Shown: in pieces, positions 15,268 through 25,007 of the stretch
Layout: each line of letters begins with the position of its first letter
Position numbering within the stretch: the first letter of the stretch is position 1
From: Corynebacterium sp. TAE3-ERU12
Lineage (GTDB): Bacteria > Actinomycetota > Actinomycetes > Mycobacteriales > Mycobacteriaceae
Direction: 5' to 3'
DNA: 64,000 bases
NCBI RefSeq assembly: GCF_019209905.1
Contig: NZ_JAHUTM010000001.1
Location: 682,001-746,000, forward strand
Position numbers and translations under genes: made by a program
The notes under the pieces: generated by a model
The model's input: the letters and a program-made list of their open reading frames with translations, nothing else
Told to the model about the DNA's origin: nothing
The model's database searches: none

Positions 15268-15879
15268 ATGACCGTGAACGTTAAAAATGCTTTTATTGGT
15301 TCTCCGCCGATTGACGGTGGCGTGTTCTACCGCGCCCCACTGGGTACCCCGTTGCCGAAGAGTGCTACAGAGGAACTCGACGCGGCGTTTGAAGACCACG
15401 GTGCCGTCGGTGACGACGGTATTGCCGTCTCGAATGAGCGCAACACCTCGGACATTAAAATGTTCGGAGGCGGTACCTTCATCGACGTGCAGGAGTCGTA
15501 CGACGAAACTATCGTTCTCACCTTGCTTGAGGACGATAATGACGCGGTGCTGAAGACTACCTTCGGTGACCATGCGGTGAAGAAGACCGAGGCCACCGCG
15601 GAGCACGGTGTACAGCGCACCGTCTATCACACTGAGCAGCAGCTGCCGTTGTCCTCGTTTGTCGTGAAGAGCGTCTACGGCGACAAGTCAAAGACTTATG
15701 TCGTAGAGCGTGGTCGCGTCGCGAATGTGTCGGAAATCAAGGACGTGCATAGCGACGTCACCCGGCATCAGATCACTATCAAGACGTTTAAGCCGGTGAC
15801 TGATGAACTCAAGGGCGGTTACGTCCTCGAGCTTCGTGATGACGGTGAGGCCTCGTCCGACACTGTCGGCGACGAGTAA
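15268..15879 (+). CDS. Major tail tube protein
   Basis: 203 residues behind CAGGAGGC. Beta-rich, with the NVKNAFIGSPPIDGGVFYRAP opening and repeated strands typical of siphoviral tube proteins. It sits between the tail terminator and the tail chaperones. A strong 12-bp hairpin follows it, common after this highly expressed gene. Confidence 0.88.
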   Translation: MTVNVKNAFIGSPPIDGGVFYRAPLGTPLPKSATEELDAAFEDHGAVGDDGIAVSNERNTSDIKMFGGGTFIDVQESYDETIVLTLLEDDNDAVLKTTFGDHAVKKTEATAEHGVQRTVYHTEQQLPLSSFVVKSVYGDKSKTYVVERGRVANVSEIKDVHSDVTRHQITIKTFKPVTDELKGGYVLELRDDGEASSDTVGDE

Positions 15880-15898
15880 CCCTCTCATCTGACAATCC

Positions 15899-15938
15899 GG
15901 CCACGCTATGTGGGTGCCTTACGCCCCATAGCGTGGCC
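15899..15938 (+). terminator. Perfect 12-bp hairpin after the tube gene
   Basis: GGCCACGCTATG at 15899-15910 is exactly complementary to 15927-15938 around a 16-nt loop. There is no T tract, so it likely attenuates transcription or stabilises the tube mRNA, lowering downstream expression. Confidence 0.6.
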
Positions 15939-15965
15939 GCACAACGTTATGGCCCAGGAGGCCCC

Positions 15966-16331
15966 TTGTACTCCACACGAATCATTCCCGCCGGTGTCCC
16001 TGAGACCCAAGTCACTATCGAATTCCCTGATGAATTCGGAATTGAAACGTTCCACCTGCCGCTGCTTTCGTTTATCGACCGGCCGACCATGTCCGGGATG
16101 CGGTCCTGGACTGACCGTGAGAACGAGAAGCGGTTGAAGGAGAAGAAGCCCACTGTAAGCCTTGATGAGCAGCTTGAATACCTGTTCAAAAAGCTCGTGG
16201 ACAAAGACATAGCAAAAAATGTCCTTGCACGCCCTGAAGGCGAAGTGGTGCAGGTATGGCTGGCTTGGCAGAACTCCGATACGGACTTCGCTAAGACTCT
16301 GGGGGAATCCAAGGCCTCCTCCAATTCCTAG
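15966..16331 (+). CDS. Tail assembly chaperone (gpG-like)
   Basis: 121 residues. The TTG at 15966 is preferred because AGGAGG at 15956-15961 precedes it; a GTG at 15933 in the same frame lies inside the hairpin. The protein binds the tape measure during tail assembly. Its last codons contain the run GGGGGAA at 16301-16307, where a -1 shift enters the next frame. Confidence 0.82.
   Translation: MYSTRIIPAGVPETQVTIEFPDEFGIETFHLPLLSFIDRPTMSGMRSWTDRENEKRLKEKKPTVSLDEQLEYLFKKLVDKDIAKNVLARPEGEVVQVWLAWQNSDTDFAKTLGESKASSNS
16301..16307 (+). other. Candidate -1 ribosomal frameshift site
   Basis: The heptamer GGGGGAA is read G GGG GAA in the chaperone frame, eight codons before its stop. A one-base backward slip of the P-site glycine codon keeps GGG pairing and enters the frame that runs open to 16570. 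The 3' frame has no start codon or ribosome site of its own near this point. Confidence 0.75.
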
Positions 16332-16570
16332 AACTGCCTGGCCTGGAGGGGGCTCTACGGTACGAGCTCATCAAAATTGGCCGCAGTCTGGACGAACTAG
16401 GGCCCGGACTGACGTGGCGGGATTTGTGGTTCCTCGTCGACCGCTGGAAACGCGACCCCGGAAACGCAGTCCGGGAAGCCCTAGTGCCGCTGGTGGAGGA
16501 GAGAAAACCAGAACGACCGAAATACACCGCGGCTCAGCTACGAGCTGCGGTGGCAGCGAGAACAAAATAG
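16304..16570 (+). CDS. Tail chaperone C-terminal extension (gpGT-like), made by -1 frameshift
   Basis: From 16304 the -1 frame is open for 88 codons and ends with TAG at 16570. The product (GLLQFLELPGLEGALRYELI, LTWRDLWFLVDRW, AAQLRAAVAARTK) has the composition of the T part of lambda gpG/gpGT chaperones. The full protein would begin at 15966, about 201 residues. As in other long-tailed phages, the ratio of short to long form controls tape-measure folding. Confidence 0.82.
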   Translation, partial: GIQGLLQFLELPGLEGALRYELIKIGRSLDELGPGLTWRDLWFLVDRWKRDPGNAVREALVPLVEERKPERPKYTAAQLRAAVAARTK

Positions 16571-16589
16571 CTCTTTATAGGAGGTCTCC

Positions 16590-19500
16590 ATGGCCGAGTT
16601 GTCCGCGTACTACGTCTCTATCGTGCCTGAGACCTCGAAAATCGCTCCCGGGGTAAAGAAGGCCTTGAGTGGAGTAGATAAGTCTGCTGAGTCCACAGGC
16701 AGGGGTATGGGCTCGAAGCTCGCCACGGGCATGAGCAGCGTGCTGAAGAAGTCTGCCATCGGAGCAGGTATTGCTGCCGGCGGTGCGCTTGGTGCTGGCC
16801 TGGCAAAGGGCCTCGGACGATTAAACAGCATCGAACAGGCGGAGGCGAAGCTCAAGGGGCTTGGCCATTCCGCGTCCGATGTCAGTGCCATCATGAAGAA
16901 TGCTCTCGCGTCTGTAAAGGGCACGTCCTTTGGTCTCGAGGAAGCCGCATCGGCTGCAGCAGGTGCTGTTGCGTCTGGTGTGAAGCCCGGTAAGGACTTG
17001 GAACGCACCCTGAAAATCATGGGTGATACTGCCACGATAGCTGGAACCAACCTGAACGATATGAGCGTTATCTTCGGGTCTGTCATGGCCCGAGGAAAGC
17101 TCCAGGGCGACGACATGTTGCAGATCATGTCTCGCGGTGTACCGGTACTGCAGCTGCTCGGAGAAGAGTTGGGCAAGACCTCGCAGGAGGTCTCGGATAT
17201 GGTCTCGAAGGGACAGATTGACTTCGAGACTTTCCAGTCCGCGATGGAACGCGGCATGTCCGGAGCAGCTCTGGCGGCCGGCGAGACGGTGTCCGGCGCG
17301 TTCAAAAATATGGGCGCTGCGGCCGGAAGGTTGGGCGCCACGCTAGCTGGACCATTTTTCGACCAAGCTGCAGGCGCTTTTGGCGGCATCACAAATGCAC
17401 TAGACAGCATGAATGACGCTGCTGGACCGGTCATGGATGCCTTCAGCTCCCGGCTGGAGAAGGATATCGTCCCGGCGATGGGGCGCATGGCGGCCCAGGC
17501 AGGTGCGCTGTTCGAATCTTTCGCGAAGTCCGGCACGGTTGCCCGGACAGCGGATGTTTTCTCGGAGCTGGGTGCCGCAGCGGCTGGTTTAGGCCCGACG
17601 CTGGGAAACATCGCCTCCGCGCTAGGTGAGGCCAGCGCAGCTCTTGGTGTGAGCGGCTGGAACCTGTTCCTAACAGTCCTGGAAGGCGCGGGCGCGGCTG
17701 CGCAAGCGCTGACGCCGCCCCTTGAGTTGGTGTCAGACCTGATGGCCGACCACCCGGGACTGGTGGCGGCCGCTGTGGCTGCCTGGACTGGGTTCAAGAC
17801 CGTCCCGGCACTACTGGACCGAGTCTCGCAAGCGACTGCTCCCCTGAAGGCCGCGGCAACTAATGCTGCTGAGCTGGGTTCGCAGTTCACGGCTTTTCGG
17901 CGTGCCCACCCAGAAGTTTCTCGCACGGCTGTCGCCGCGAAGTACCTCACAGATACAGCACCGGGATTCGTCAATCTGGGCAGTGCCACGAAGACTGCTG
18001 CTGGCGGGTTCAATCTGGTGAAGACAGGTGTGGGTGGACTGGTAGCTGCTATGGGTGGTCCGCTGACGGTTGGACTAGTTGCTGTAACGGCGCTCATCAG
18101 TTCGGAAAAGGCTGCTGTTGCTGCAGCGAAGGCCGCGCATGATCGCATGACGCAGGCGGTGCGTGAGGGTGCGGAAGCTCAAGAGGAGCTGCGGGGTGCG
18201 GTTGCTGGCACAACCGGTGCGCTTAGCGAAGAAGGCCTTGCTCTGGCGGCAAAGGTTGTCCGCGGTGAGATGGCGGGCTTTATAGAAGAGGGCTCTCGGT
18301 CTCTTAGCGTTATGGAGAACATGGAACAAGCTACGTTGGGGCTTGATCAGGCTCTGAGCCACGTCCCGGGGTTCTTCAACGAATCCGGGAAAGCCGCGGT
18401 TGAAGCCACGGAAAAGCAGAAGCGCTTGCATGAGTCGTATGAGGCGCTCGAGGGCGCCGCTGAGGACCTTGGTATCCCGATGGATAGCCTCAACGACATC
18501 GTCGCTAAGGGCGGTCCGGAGTTTGACCGGCTGATTGCACGCCTACGGAATTCCGGCGACGCAGGTAACCACGCCGCAGATGAGCTTGAAGCAGCACGTG
18601 CGAAGGTCGACGACATGGTTAAGGCGGCCCAGCGCCTTGACCCCGCGTTTGTTCAGGCATCTGACGCTGTCAACACCCTCGCCGAAGCAGGCTCCAGCGC
18701 AGAGGATAAGCTCTCTTCGCTCGAGACTGTGATGCAGGCTCTTGGTTTGGCCCCCAAGGATGCGGAGGTGGCCATGATGGACGCCGCCGAGGCTGTGGAG
18801 GAGCTTTCGGATAAAGCTGCTGGCGCGATTGATGAGAGCGCCGGGTTGGGTGACGCCATGTTCGATGCAGCAGGCAAGTTAGACCCCGCGAACGCGAACG
18901 CCCGTGCTCTATCCGATTCGTTGTCGGAGATGCGGTCAGAACTCGAGAATGTCGCTGTCAACGGTGGTGATACAGGCAAAATTTTCGAGCTCATGGGCCC
19001 GCAGCTCGAGGAACTGCAGTCTCAGTTCCATCTCACCGACGAGGAGATGGCCACGCTCATCAAGTCCTTTGGTCTGGTCCCGAAAACTATTGATACCCTG
19101 GTCAACCTCGATGGCGCAGATGAGACAACGCAACAGCTGGTGAAGGTGGCTGGAGCGCTGGACAATGTCCCGGAAGGCAAGTCCATCGAGGTCGATCCTC
19201 TCACTGAAGACGCTCTCGCACGGCTCAAGGACCTCGGCTATGAGGTCGAGGAATTGCCGGACGGAAACGTTAAGGTTACCGCCCAGGACGAGGAGGCTCG
19301 CGAAGATTTGCAGCAGCTGGCTTTGTTGGCTGCCGATTTGGGTGGGATGCCGATTAACCCGACGGTGTTTCTCGACGATACGCCGATGCGTATTTCGGCT
19401 TCGCAGGCTAAGGGTGTTCTCGATGCGCTGAACCTCGAGCATCCGTCGCCACAAGCGCAGCTAATTATCGACAAGCTGCTCGCAGGCAAAGAAGTATCCG

Positions 19501-21872
19501 TCGGCGAGTTGAACACACTAGCGGCGATGAGCCCTGAGCCACACGCAGACCTTGAGCACGGGTTGCTGGATGCTGGCGTAAATGTGTCGAAGATGCAGCT
19601 CAATGACCTTGATGTCCAGCACCCTGAGCCTGACGCCACGCTGAATAATCAGGGCATCAGGGACGGTGTTGTGGACTCCGAGAATTGGCTAAAGCGGTTG
19701 TTTAAATGGTCTGGGCAGCAGATCAACGTCGTGCTCGGTGTTAGCCGGTGGTTCTCTGACCACGGTAATCATGCCGCCGGCGGCCGAGTTGGAGAGTTTG
19801 CCGCCGGCGGCCGCTTGCCGGTCACCGGACCGGGCACGCACACCACCGACGGTATCCTCGGAGTGGATGGCCGCGGTATGCCCACCGCCCGTGTCGACCG
19901 TGGAGAGTGGGTCATCAACCGACGCTCGTCCCAGCGATACGATGCGCTGCTCGATGCGATTAATCGTGATGACCAGCGACTGCGGGACATGCTGCCCGCG
20001 TACGCCACTGGTGGCCGGGTGGAAGTGGTACAGCAGGGTAGCCGCGAAGCAATTGACCGAGCTCTCGATGAGGCCCGCGCCTCCGCCGGTGGTAGCTACG
20101 TGTGGGGCGGCACTGCCCGTCAAGCCGCTGATTGTTCGGGCTTTGTAGGCCGCCCTGCATGGGCAGCCCAAGGTAAAGACCCGGACCAGATGGGCCGTAT
20201 GGGAACCACCCACACGATGCTGGCCGGACAGTGGCCCGGGTTTAAGCCCGGTAGCGACGGGCCGTTTGTAGTTGGCGTCAACCACGAGCATATGGCTGCC
20301 ACCATCGACGGCGTCAGCGTCGAATCGGGTGGGGATGTGGGCGGGCCATCTGTTGGTAAGGGAGATGGTGCTTTCGACCCGCAGTTCACTCACCACTACA
20401 CGCTGAACCCCGCGGCGATGGTTCCTCCGTTTGACCCATCACCGACAATCGAAAACGCTACCTACGGCAGTCCGGACTCCTCCTCTGAAACATCCGAGAC
20501 GGAGGAAATCACCTACGGCTCTGCTGGCTCTACTGGTTCAACCTCGGAGGGGCCCACTCCGCAGCGGTGGTCTGACTGGGTCGGGGAGACCGTAGGAGAA
20601 GGCACGAAAGAGTGGATTAAGAACACCACCAGCTCGTACCTTGGTGATGCTCTCGATGTGTTTGGCCTGAGCGATGAAATGCCGTCGTACGCACGAGCGG
20701 GGTTCAAGCTCAAGTCTGCTGTCGAGGAACGTAACCGCCGGGCTGAGGAAGAACGGGAGCATGAGTCGTCCACCGCTGACTCCGTTGGTTCGAGCTCACA
20801 TAGCGTTGCTACCCCCTCGATGTCATCTTCGCCTGCTGTCGGTGAGTATGACCCGGATGCCGGCGCTGAGCAGTGGCGACCTGTAGTACTTAACGCCCTG
20901 CAGCGCATGGGACTACCCGAGTCCGACGCGAACGTCACCATCCAACAGATCGATATCGAATCGGGTGGGGATCCGAACGCGCGCAACGATTCGGATATCA
21001 ACGCTATGCGCGGTGACCCCTCTGTGGGGCTACTGCAGGTTATTGGTGCCACATTCAACGCCATGCGAAAGCAGTACCCAGAGGCTAACCGTGGCCTACC
21101 GAATGACCGCACCGACCCCTTGGCCAACATCGTTGCCGCACTTGGCTGGGTCGTATCCCGATACGGCGGACCTCAGGAAAAGTGGCCGACTACCGCTGGG
21201 TACGGCAATGGTGGGCAGGTTTCGCGTAGGCGCCGTGGCGGGAAAACTGCCAACGACGATGTTGCCGCGTGGTTGGCAGAGAACGAATTCGTCGTCAACG
21301 AAGACGGCGCTCAGGGCAACGAAGAGTTCCTCGACGCCTTGAACCGCTCAGGTGGTGATTTCCGATCTGCCCTGGAAGAAGCCGCCCCCGAAGCGGTACG
21401 GCAGGCCACACGGAACACCACCCGAGCAGCAATCACTGCCGGTGTAGGTGCTGCTTCGACTGGGCTAACCGCCCTTGGTGCCGCGGTGCCGACCATGTCG
21501 CCGTTCACAACGGCAGCCGGGGCTATGGCCAATGTTGGCGGCACGGCGTTGGCTGACGCGGGCTCCATGGTCGCAGCTGAACTGGCCGGACAGGTGACTG
21601 AGGCGGGTATCCGCATGGTGCACGCCGGTGAGGACACTATCCGGGCGACTGAGATTGATTTCGGCCCGAGCGTGTTGGGAATCGGAACCCCGGATGGTGT
21701 CAACCAGGCGGCGTACGCCGTCCGACAGCCCATGCAGCAGACGGCCCATATAGCGGCGAACCAAGCAGGACAGGAGGTTCATGTGCATTACCAAGTGATG
21801 AACATGGATGAGGCGATCCGTCGTGAGCGGGCTCGGGCAGCGCAGCACGCACAGATGCTGGCGGTGGGCTAA
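16590..21872 (+). CDS. Tape measure protein with NlpC/P60-like and SLT domains
   Basis: 1760 residues with TAGGAGG before the ATG. The N-terminal 300 residues match phage tape-measure cores (MSRGVPVLQLLGEELGKTS). Long helical stretches follow, with hydrophobic segments near residue 480. A cysteine-peptidase domain is visible around 1150-1260 (YVWGGTA, DCSG with Cys1182, a His near 1230 in VNHEHMA). A lytic transglycosylase domain spans about 1420-1530 (Glu1457 in IDIESGGDPNARN, SVGLLQVIGATF). Tail length is set by the helical part. The two wall-cutting domains should help DNA cross the mycolate/peptidoglycan envelope on infection. Confidence 0.95.
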   Translation: MAELSAYYVSIVPETSKIAPGVKKALSGVDKSAESTGRGMGSKLATGMSSVLKKSAIGAGIAAGGALGAGLAKGLGRLNSIEQAEAKLKGLGHSASDVSAIMKNALASVKGTSFGLEEAASAAAGAVASGVKPGKDLERTLKIMGDTATIAGTNLNDMSVIFGSVMARGKLQGDDMLQIMSRGVPVLQLLGEELGKTSQEVSDMVSKGQIDFETFQSAMERGMSGAALAAGETVSGAFKNMGAAAGRLGATLAGPFFDQAAGAFGGITNALDSMNDAAGPVMDAFSSRLEKDIVPAMGRMAAQAGALFESFAKSGTVARTADVFSELGAAAAGLGPTLGNIASALGEASAALGVSGWNLFLTVLEGAGAAAQALTPPLELVSDLMADHPGLVAAAVAAWTGFKTVPALLDRVSQATAPLKAAATNAAELGSQFTAFRRAHPEVSRTAVAAKYLTDTAPGFVNLGSATKTAAGGFNLVKTGVGGLVAAMGGPLTVGLVAVTALISSEKAAVAAAKAAHDRMTQAVREGAEAQEELRGAVAGTTGALSEEGLALAAKVVRGEMAGFIEEGSRSLSVMENMEQATLGLDQALSHVPGFFNESGKAAVEATEKQKRLHESYEALEGAAEDLGIPMDSLNDIVAKGGPEFDRLIARLRNSGDAGNHAADELEAARAKVDDMVKAAQRLDPAFVQASDAVNTLAEAGSSAEDKLSSLETVMQALGLAPKDAEVAMMDAAEAVEELSDKAAGAIDESAGLGDAMFDAAGKLDPANANARALSDSLSEMRSELENVAVNGGDTGKIFELMGPQLEELQSQFHLTDEEMATLIKSFGLVPKTIDTLVNLDGADETTQQLVKVAGALDNVPEGKSIEVDPLTEDALARLKDLGYEVEELPDGNVKVTAQDEEAREDLQQLALLAADLGGMPINPTVFLDDTPMRISASQAKGVLDALNLEHPSPQAQLIIDKLLAGKEVSVGELNTLAAMSPEPHADLEHGLLDAGVNVSKMQLNDLDVQHPEPDATLNNQGIRDGVVDSENWLKRLFKWSGQQINVVLGVSRWFSDHGNHAAGGRVGEFAAGGRLPVTGPGTHTTDGILGVDGRGMPTARVDRGEWVINRRSSQRYDALLDAINRDDQRLRDMLPAYATGGRVEVVQQGSREAIDRALDEARASAGGSYVWGGTARQAADCSGFVGRPAWAAQGKDPDQMGRMGTTHTMLAGQWPGFKPGSDGPFVVGVNHEHMAATIDGVSVESGGDVGGPSVGKGDGAFDPQFTHHYTLNPAAMVPPFDPSPTIENATYGSPDSSSETSETEEITYGSAGSTGSTSEGPTPQRWSDWVGETVGEGTKEWIKNTTSSYLGDALDVFGLSDEMPSYARAGFKLKSAVEERNRRAEEEREHESSTADSVGSSSHSVATPSMSSSPAVGEYDPDAGAEQWRPVVLNALQRMGLPESDANVTIQQIDIESGGDPNARNDSDINAMRGDPSVGLLQVIGATFNAMRKQYPEANRGLPNDRTDPLANIVAALGWVVSRYGGPQEKWPTTAGYGNGGQVSRRRRGGKTANDDVAAWLAENEFVVNEDGAQGNEEFLDALNRSGGDFRSALEEAAPEAVRQATRNTTRAAITAGVGAASTGLTALGAAVPTMSPFTTAAGAMANVGGTALADAGSMVAAELAGQVTEAGIRMVHAGEDTIRATEIDFGPSVLGIGTPDGVNQAAYAVRQPMQQTAHIAANQAGQEVHVHYQVMNMDEAIRRERARAAQHAQMLAVG

Positions 21873-23057
21873 ATGTCCTATGAATCGTCAGTCATCGAAT
21901 GGTGCGGCGTCGACGGGTCTCGGTGGATAATCCATGGGCCCGGTGCTGGCTCACGTGGCGTGGCTCTTGGCCTGAAACCTGCTGGAATTTATGACAGTCC
22001 CCGTGAAACGACGTGGGCCGCAGGGGCGAACCAGGTGGGCGCGTCCATGCTGGGGTCCACACGGCCCCCGCGGGACGTAACGATGACCATCCACTGCCAC
22101 GGGCATTCCTCTGCAGAAATTGAACAGATCGAGTCCTTGTGGCGCCGGTCGTGGGACTATGACCGTGATGGTGAACTCGTTGTCACCACACCGAATGGAC
22201 AACGGCGTCTCTACCTGCGATTGATGAGTGAACCGCAGGTGGAGGTGTCCATCGACCCGCATGTAACGGGGTACACCCGGTTCGTCATGGTGGTGCGTGC
22301 TGGTGAGCCCGATTACGTCGGCACAGCGTTGACGGACACTTTCGTTTTCGATGGGCGAACCTACGCCGGCCATGTCACGGTATCTAACCCGGGGGACCTA
22401 CCAATGTTCCTTCGGTGGTCACTGAAGGCTCCTGCGTCGTGGATTCTGCCTGACTGGTCGTGGACCAGGGACCCTGCCGATTGGCGTTCAGCGTATGCGG
22501 AGCGGCTTATCGCCCTACCATTCCAGCGGTGGCACCATGACCCTGCAAAGCGTCAGGATGCCCGCATCCATACCTCATTGATGGACCTGCAGGGTGTGGC
22601 CACCGATGGGCACCAATTCCAGGCTCGGTGGAATGGTCAGATGTTTGAGTTCCCGGTACCGCCGAACACCCCGCCAACGCAGATACCGGTGGCCGTGAAC
22701 CCAATCCCGCACCTGCCCGAGATTCTGAGGGCCCTGAATATCCCGCCGTCAATTCCCGCCAAGGGCAGTTACGCCCTCGCCCAAGCGTTGACCGGTGTTC
22801 TCGGAAACATTCCGACCGACACGGTGCTGTCGTGGACTCCAGAAGAGTTGATTGAGCGAATCGACGAAGCCGCAGACCAGCTGACCGTCGACGATATGGA
22901 CGAATGGCTCGGCGCTGTCAGGGATGCATTGAAACTCCCTTCCGCCGGTGAACTCATCACCACCGCCTACGGATCCGTGGCACAGATGGCCGGAGCCAGC
23001 GCGAAGGTGTACTGCGTACCTCTGTACTCACGACCGTGGGGGGTGGTGACTCCGTGA
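21873..23057 (+). CDS. Distal tail (Dit-like) minor tail protein
   Basis: 394 residues starting directly after the tape-measure stop. The N-terminal half (SVIEWCGVDGSRWIIHGPG, REVTWAAGANQVG-like and DVTMTIHCHGHSSAEIE segments) has the beta-rich layout of distal tail proteins that form the hub under the tube. Gene order (tape measure, Dit, Gp37-like) supports this. The C-terminus overlaps the next start (GTGA). Confidence 0.8.
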   Translation: MSYESSVIEWCGVDGSRWIIHGPGAGSRGVALGLKPAGIYDSPRETTWAAGANQVGASMLGSTRPPRDVTMTIHCHGHSSAEIEQIESLWRRSWDYDRDGELVVTTPNGQRRLYLRLMSEPQVEVSIDPHVTGYTRFVMVVRAGEPDYVGTALTDTFVFDGRTYAGHVTVSNPGDLPMFLRWSLKAPASWILPDWSWTRDPADWRSAYAERLIALPFQRWHHDPAKRQDARIHTSLMDLQGVATDGHQFQARWNGQMFEFPVPPNTPPTQIPVAVNPIPHLPEILRALNIPPSIPAKGSYALAQALTGVLGNIPTDTVLSWTPEELIERIDEAADQLTVDDMDEWLGAVRDALKLPSAGELITTAYGSVAQMAGASAKVYCVPLYSRPWGVVTP

Positions 23058-24742
23058 TACCGGTAACTCTGCCTCCTCAGGCTCCGGTGACCCAGAACGA
23101 CCAAGCCCTCAACGACGCCCACGATGACGTGTGGGTGCGGTGCCAGAAGCAGCTCTCCACAATGGACCAGCTCCGCCAACAGCCCTCGAAAATGCGGCTC
23201 TGGGATGGTGATTTCGAGCAATCATTCTGGCTGCAGGAACGCATCGAATCCGACCTGCCATTCGTAATGAACGAGGCCTCCACAGGCACCGTGACACTAC
23301 GGGCGGATTCTCACGCCGCGCAGTGGGTACTCGACCGACACCACCGCCTACAAAACGTCTTCCTCACCGCAGACGTTCGAGGTATGCGGTGGTCCGGACA
23401 GCTCGATAGCTACGAACTGGAAAAAACCGACAAAGGCGAACGGCTACTAACCCTCAATTTTGAGCACGACCTCGGCCAGATTATGAACCTGCCATGCTGG
23501 CCGAACCCATTCGCCCCAGCCACTGGCCCCCAATTCCCGCACTATTTCACGCTCGCCGGGCCATCTCGATACATGCTCAAGTTGCTGCTATTCGTGAACC
23601 TATTCCGACTATCCGGCAACCTCTGGACCCTGCCCGATAACCCCCTCGACCCACGCACGTGGGCCCAAGGACTAGTGCCATCAGAATGGCCAGTAGTAGT
23701 ACAACCCGATTCACTGGTCCTGGACGATTCACAGTGGTGCATCGTCGACACGCGCATGGACACCTGGTTCGCGGCCGCCGAGGAAATCCTCGCAGACGCA
23801 GGACTAATGGTCACTTGCCGACGATGGCTCGACGGGGACCCACCACCATGGCCCGGAGCCATCATGCGCACCGGCCAATTAGTGGTAGACATCATCGACA
23901 AATCCGGAGTCTTCGAGCAGACCAGCCACGGAGGAACTATCTTCGGCGGCCTGGCCCGCACGATTACCTCCCATGCCGACAACCTCGTCGACGAAATCGT
24001 CAACACCGTCGCCGACCCAATAGAACCCGCCGAATACTCGGTATCCCAATGGCTAGGTACATCCCCGACGCAACCCTGGGTCATTTACCGCGACGGCTAC
24101 CCCTCGGGAGTACAAGCCGCGAAATACACCCGAGTGCAAGAAGGCCCCGTACAAATAACCGCCGGCGGCCACTCCGCGCCGGGCGTAAATGAGGCCCAGT
24201 CGCTAGCCATTCGGCTGGCCGGCAATGTCATGGGCTCAATTTTCCGCCTGGATACGTTGGGCGACATCATCGACGATGCCGTTGCCCCAATGTACGAGGA
24301 CGTGTGGTTAGCGTTCGCTACTCATAAGTCGCTTCTTCGTATCGCACGGCAGGGCCATTTCCATAAGCAGGAAGCATTTGCTGACGATGTGGATAACGTG
24401 TTCACCCTATCGGGCGTGATTGCTTTTCGGAGAGCCTTTTGGCGCACTCGTGGCCACGACAATTTCGAGTTAAAGGTCGCCGACGGCGCACCGTATCTGA
24501 TTGGTGCTCCAGGGCAAGGACATTTCGAGTTAGGCGACCGCATCGGGGCGACGATAAAAGGCCTCCCACCGGGACGGGTGCTGGTTGAGCAGGTTCACCA
24601 ACTGGTGCTGCATGAATCCCGGGATGGTGTCGAGTGGGACATCAAGTGCGGTGACCCGCGGGCAACGGAGTCCCCGTGGGACCGGGGCTTACGGCATATA
24701 CGCCGCCTAACACGGTCGATGCGTCGGCACAATCTCGCATAG
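23054..24742 (+). CDS. Minor tail protein, ReqiPepy6 Gp37-like
   Basis: 562 residues from the GTG at 23054, coupled to the previous stop. The opening VRCQKQLSTMDQLRQQPSKMRLWDGDFEQ and the later DRIGATIKGLPPGRVLVEQVHQL are typical of the Gp37-like tail hub family of actinophages. The first two-thirds of the gene (to 24175) is C/A-rich and nearly poor in G. At 24176, at SAPGV codons, it switches abruptly to G/T-rich sequence. Confidence 0.85.
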   Translation: MIPVTLPPQAPVTQNDQALNDAHDDVWVRCQKQLSTMDQLRQQPSKMRLWDGDFEQSFWLQERIESDLPFVMNEASTGTVTLRADSHAAQWVLDRHHRLQNVFLTADVRGMRWSGQLDSYELEKTDKGERLLTLNFEHDLGQIMNLPCWPNPFAPATGPQFPHYFTLAGPSRYMLKLLLFVNLFRLSGNLWTLPDNPLDPRTWAQGLVPSEWPVVVQPDSLVLDDSQWCIVDTRMDTWFAAAEEILADAGLMVTCRRWLDGDPPPWPGAIMRTGQLVVDIIDKSGVFEQTSHGGTIFGGLARTITSHADNLVDEIVNTVADPIEPAEYSVSQWLGTSPTQPWVIYRDGYPSGVQAAKYTRVQEGPVQITAGGHSAPGVNEAQSLAIRLAGNVMGSIFRLDTLGDIIDDAVAPMYEDVWLAFATHKSLLRIARQGHFHKQEAFADDVDNVFTLSGVIAFRRAFWRTRGHDNFELKVADGAPYLIGAPGQGHFELGDRIGATIKGLPPGRVLVEQVHQLVLHESRDGVEWDIKCGDPRATESPWDRGLRHIRRLTRSMRRHNLA

Positions 24743-24752
24743 GAGAAAAAGT

Positions 24753-25007
24753 ATGTTTAGCGTCCCTGACCAGGATAAGTGTGACCCAGAGAGTCCTGAT
24801 GAGCACCTGCTTTGGGCGTTAATGGGTCTGCCAGGCCCCGGTGCCACAGCGGTCATGCTGGTGCCTGAACCGGCCCTACGGCAGTGGTCAAAACACCTGT
24901 GGGAGTGCGGATTCCGGCACCACCCCGAGCTGCAGACGCGCCGGTATGAACCACCATCGGATCCGCTGTCCGGCGGTGGGGAGTGGGTTAACCATGACGT
25001 CGCCTAA
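24753..25007 (+). CDS. Small tail-module protein
   Basis: 84 residues behind AGGAGAAAAAG. Pro- and Trp-containing small protein (DEHLLWALMGLPGPGATAVM, RQWSKHLWECGF). A short gene of this type commonly follows the Gp37-like gene in actinophages (it resembles DUF2744-type proteins). Role unknown. It overlaps the next gene by 14 nt. Confidence 0.65.
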   Translation: MFSVPDQDKCDPESPDEHLLWALMGLPGPGATAVMLVPEPALRQWSKHLWECGFRHHPELQTRRYEPPSDPLSGGGEWVNHDVA

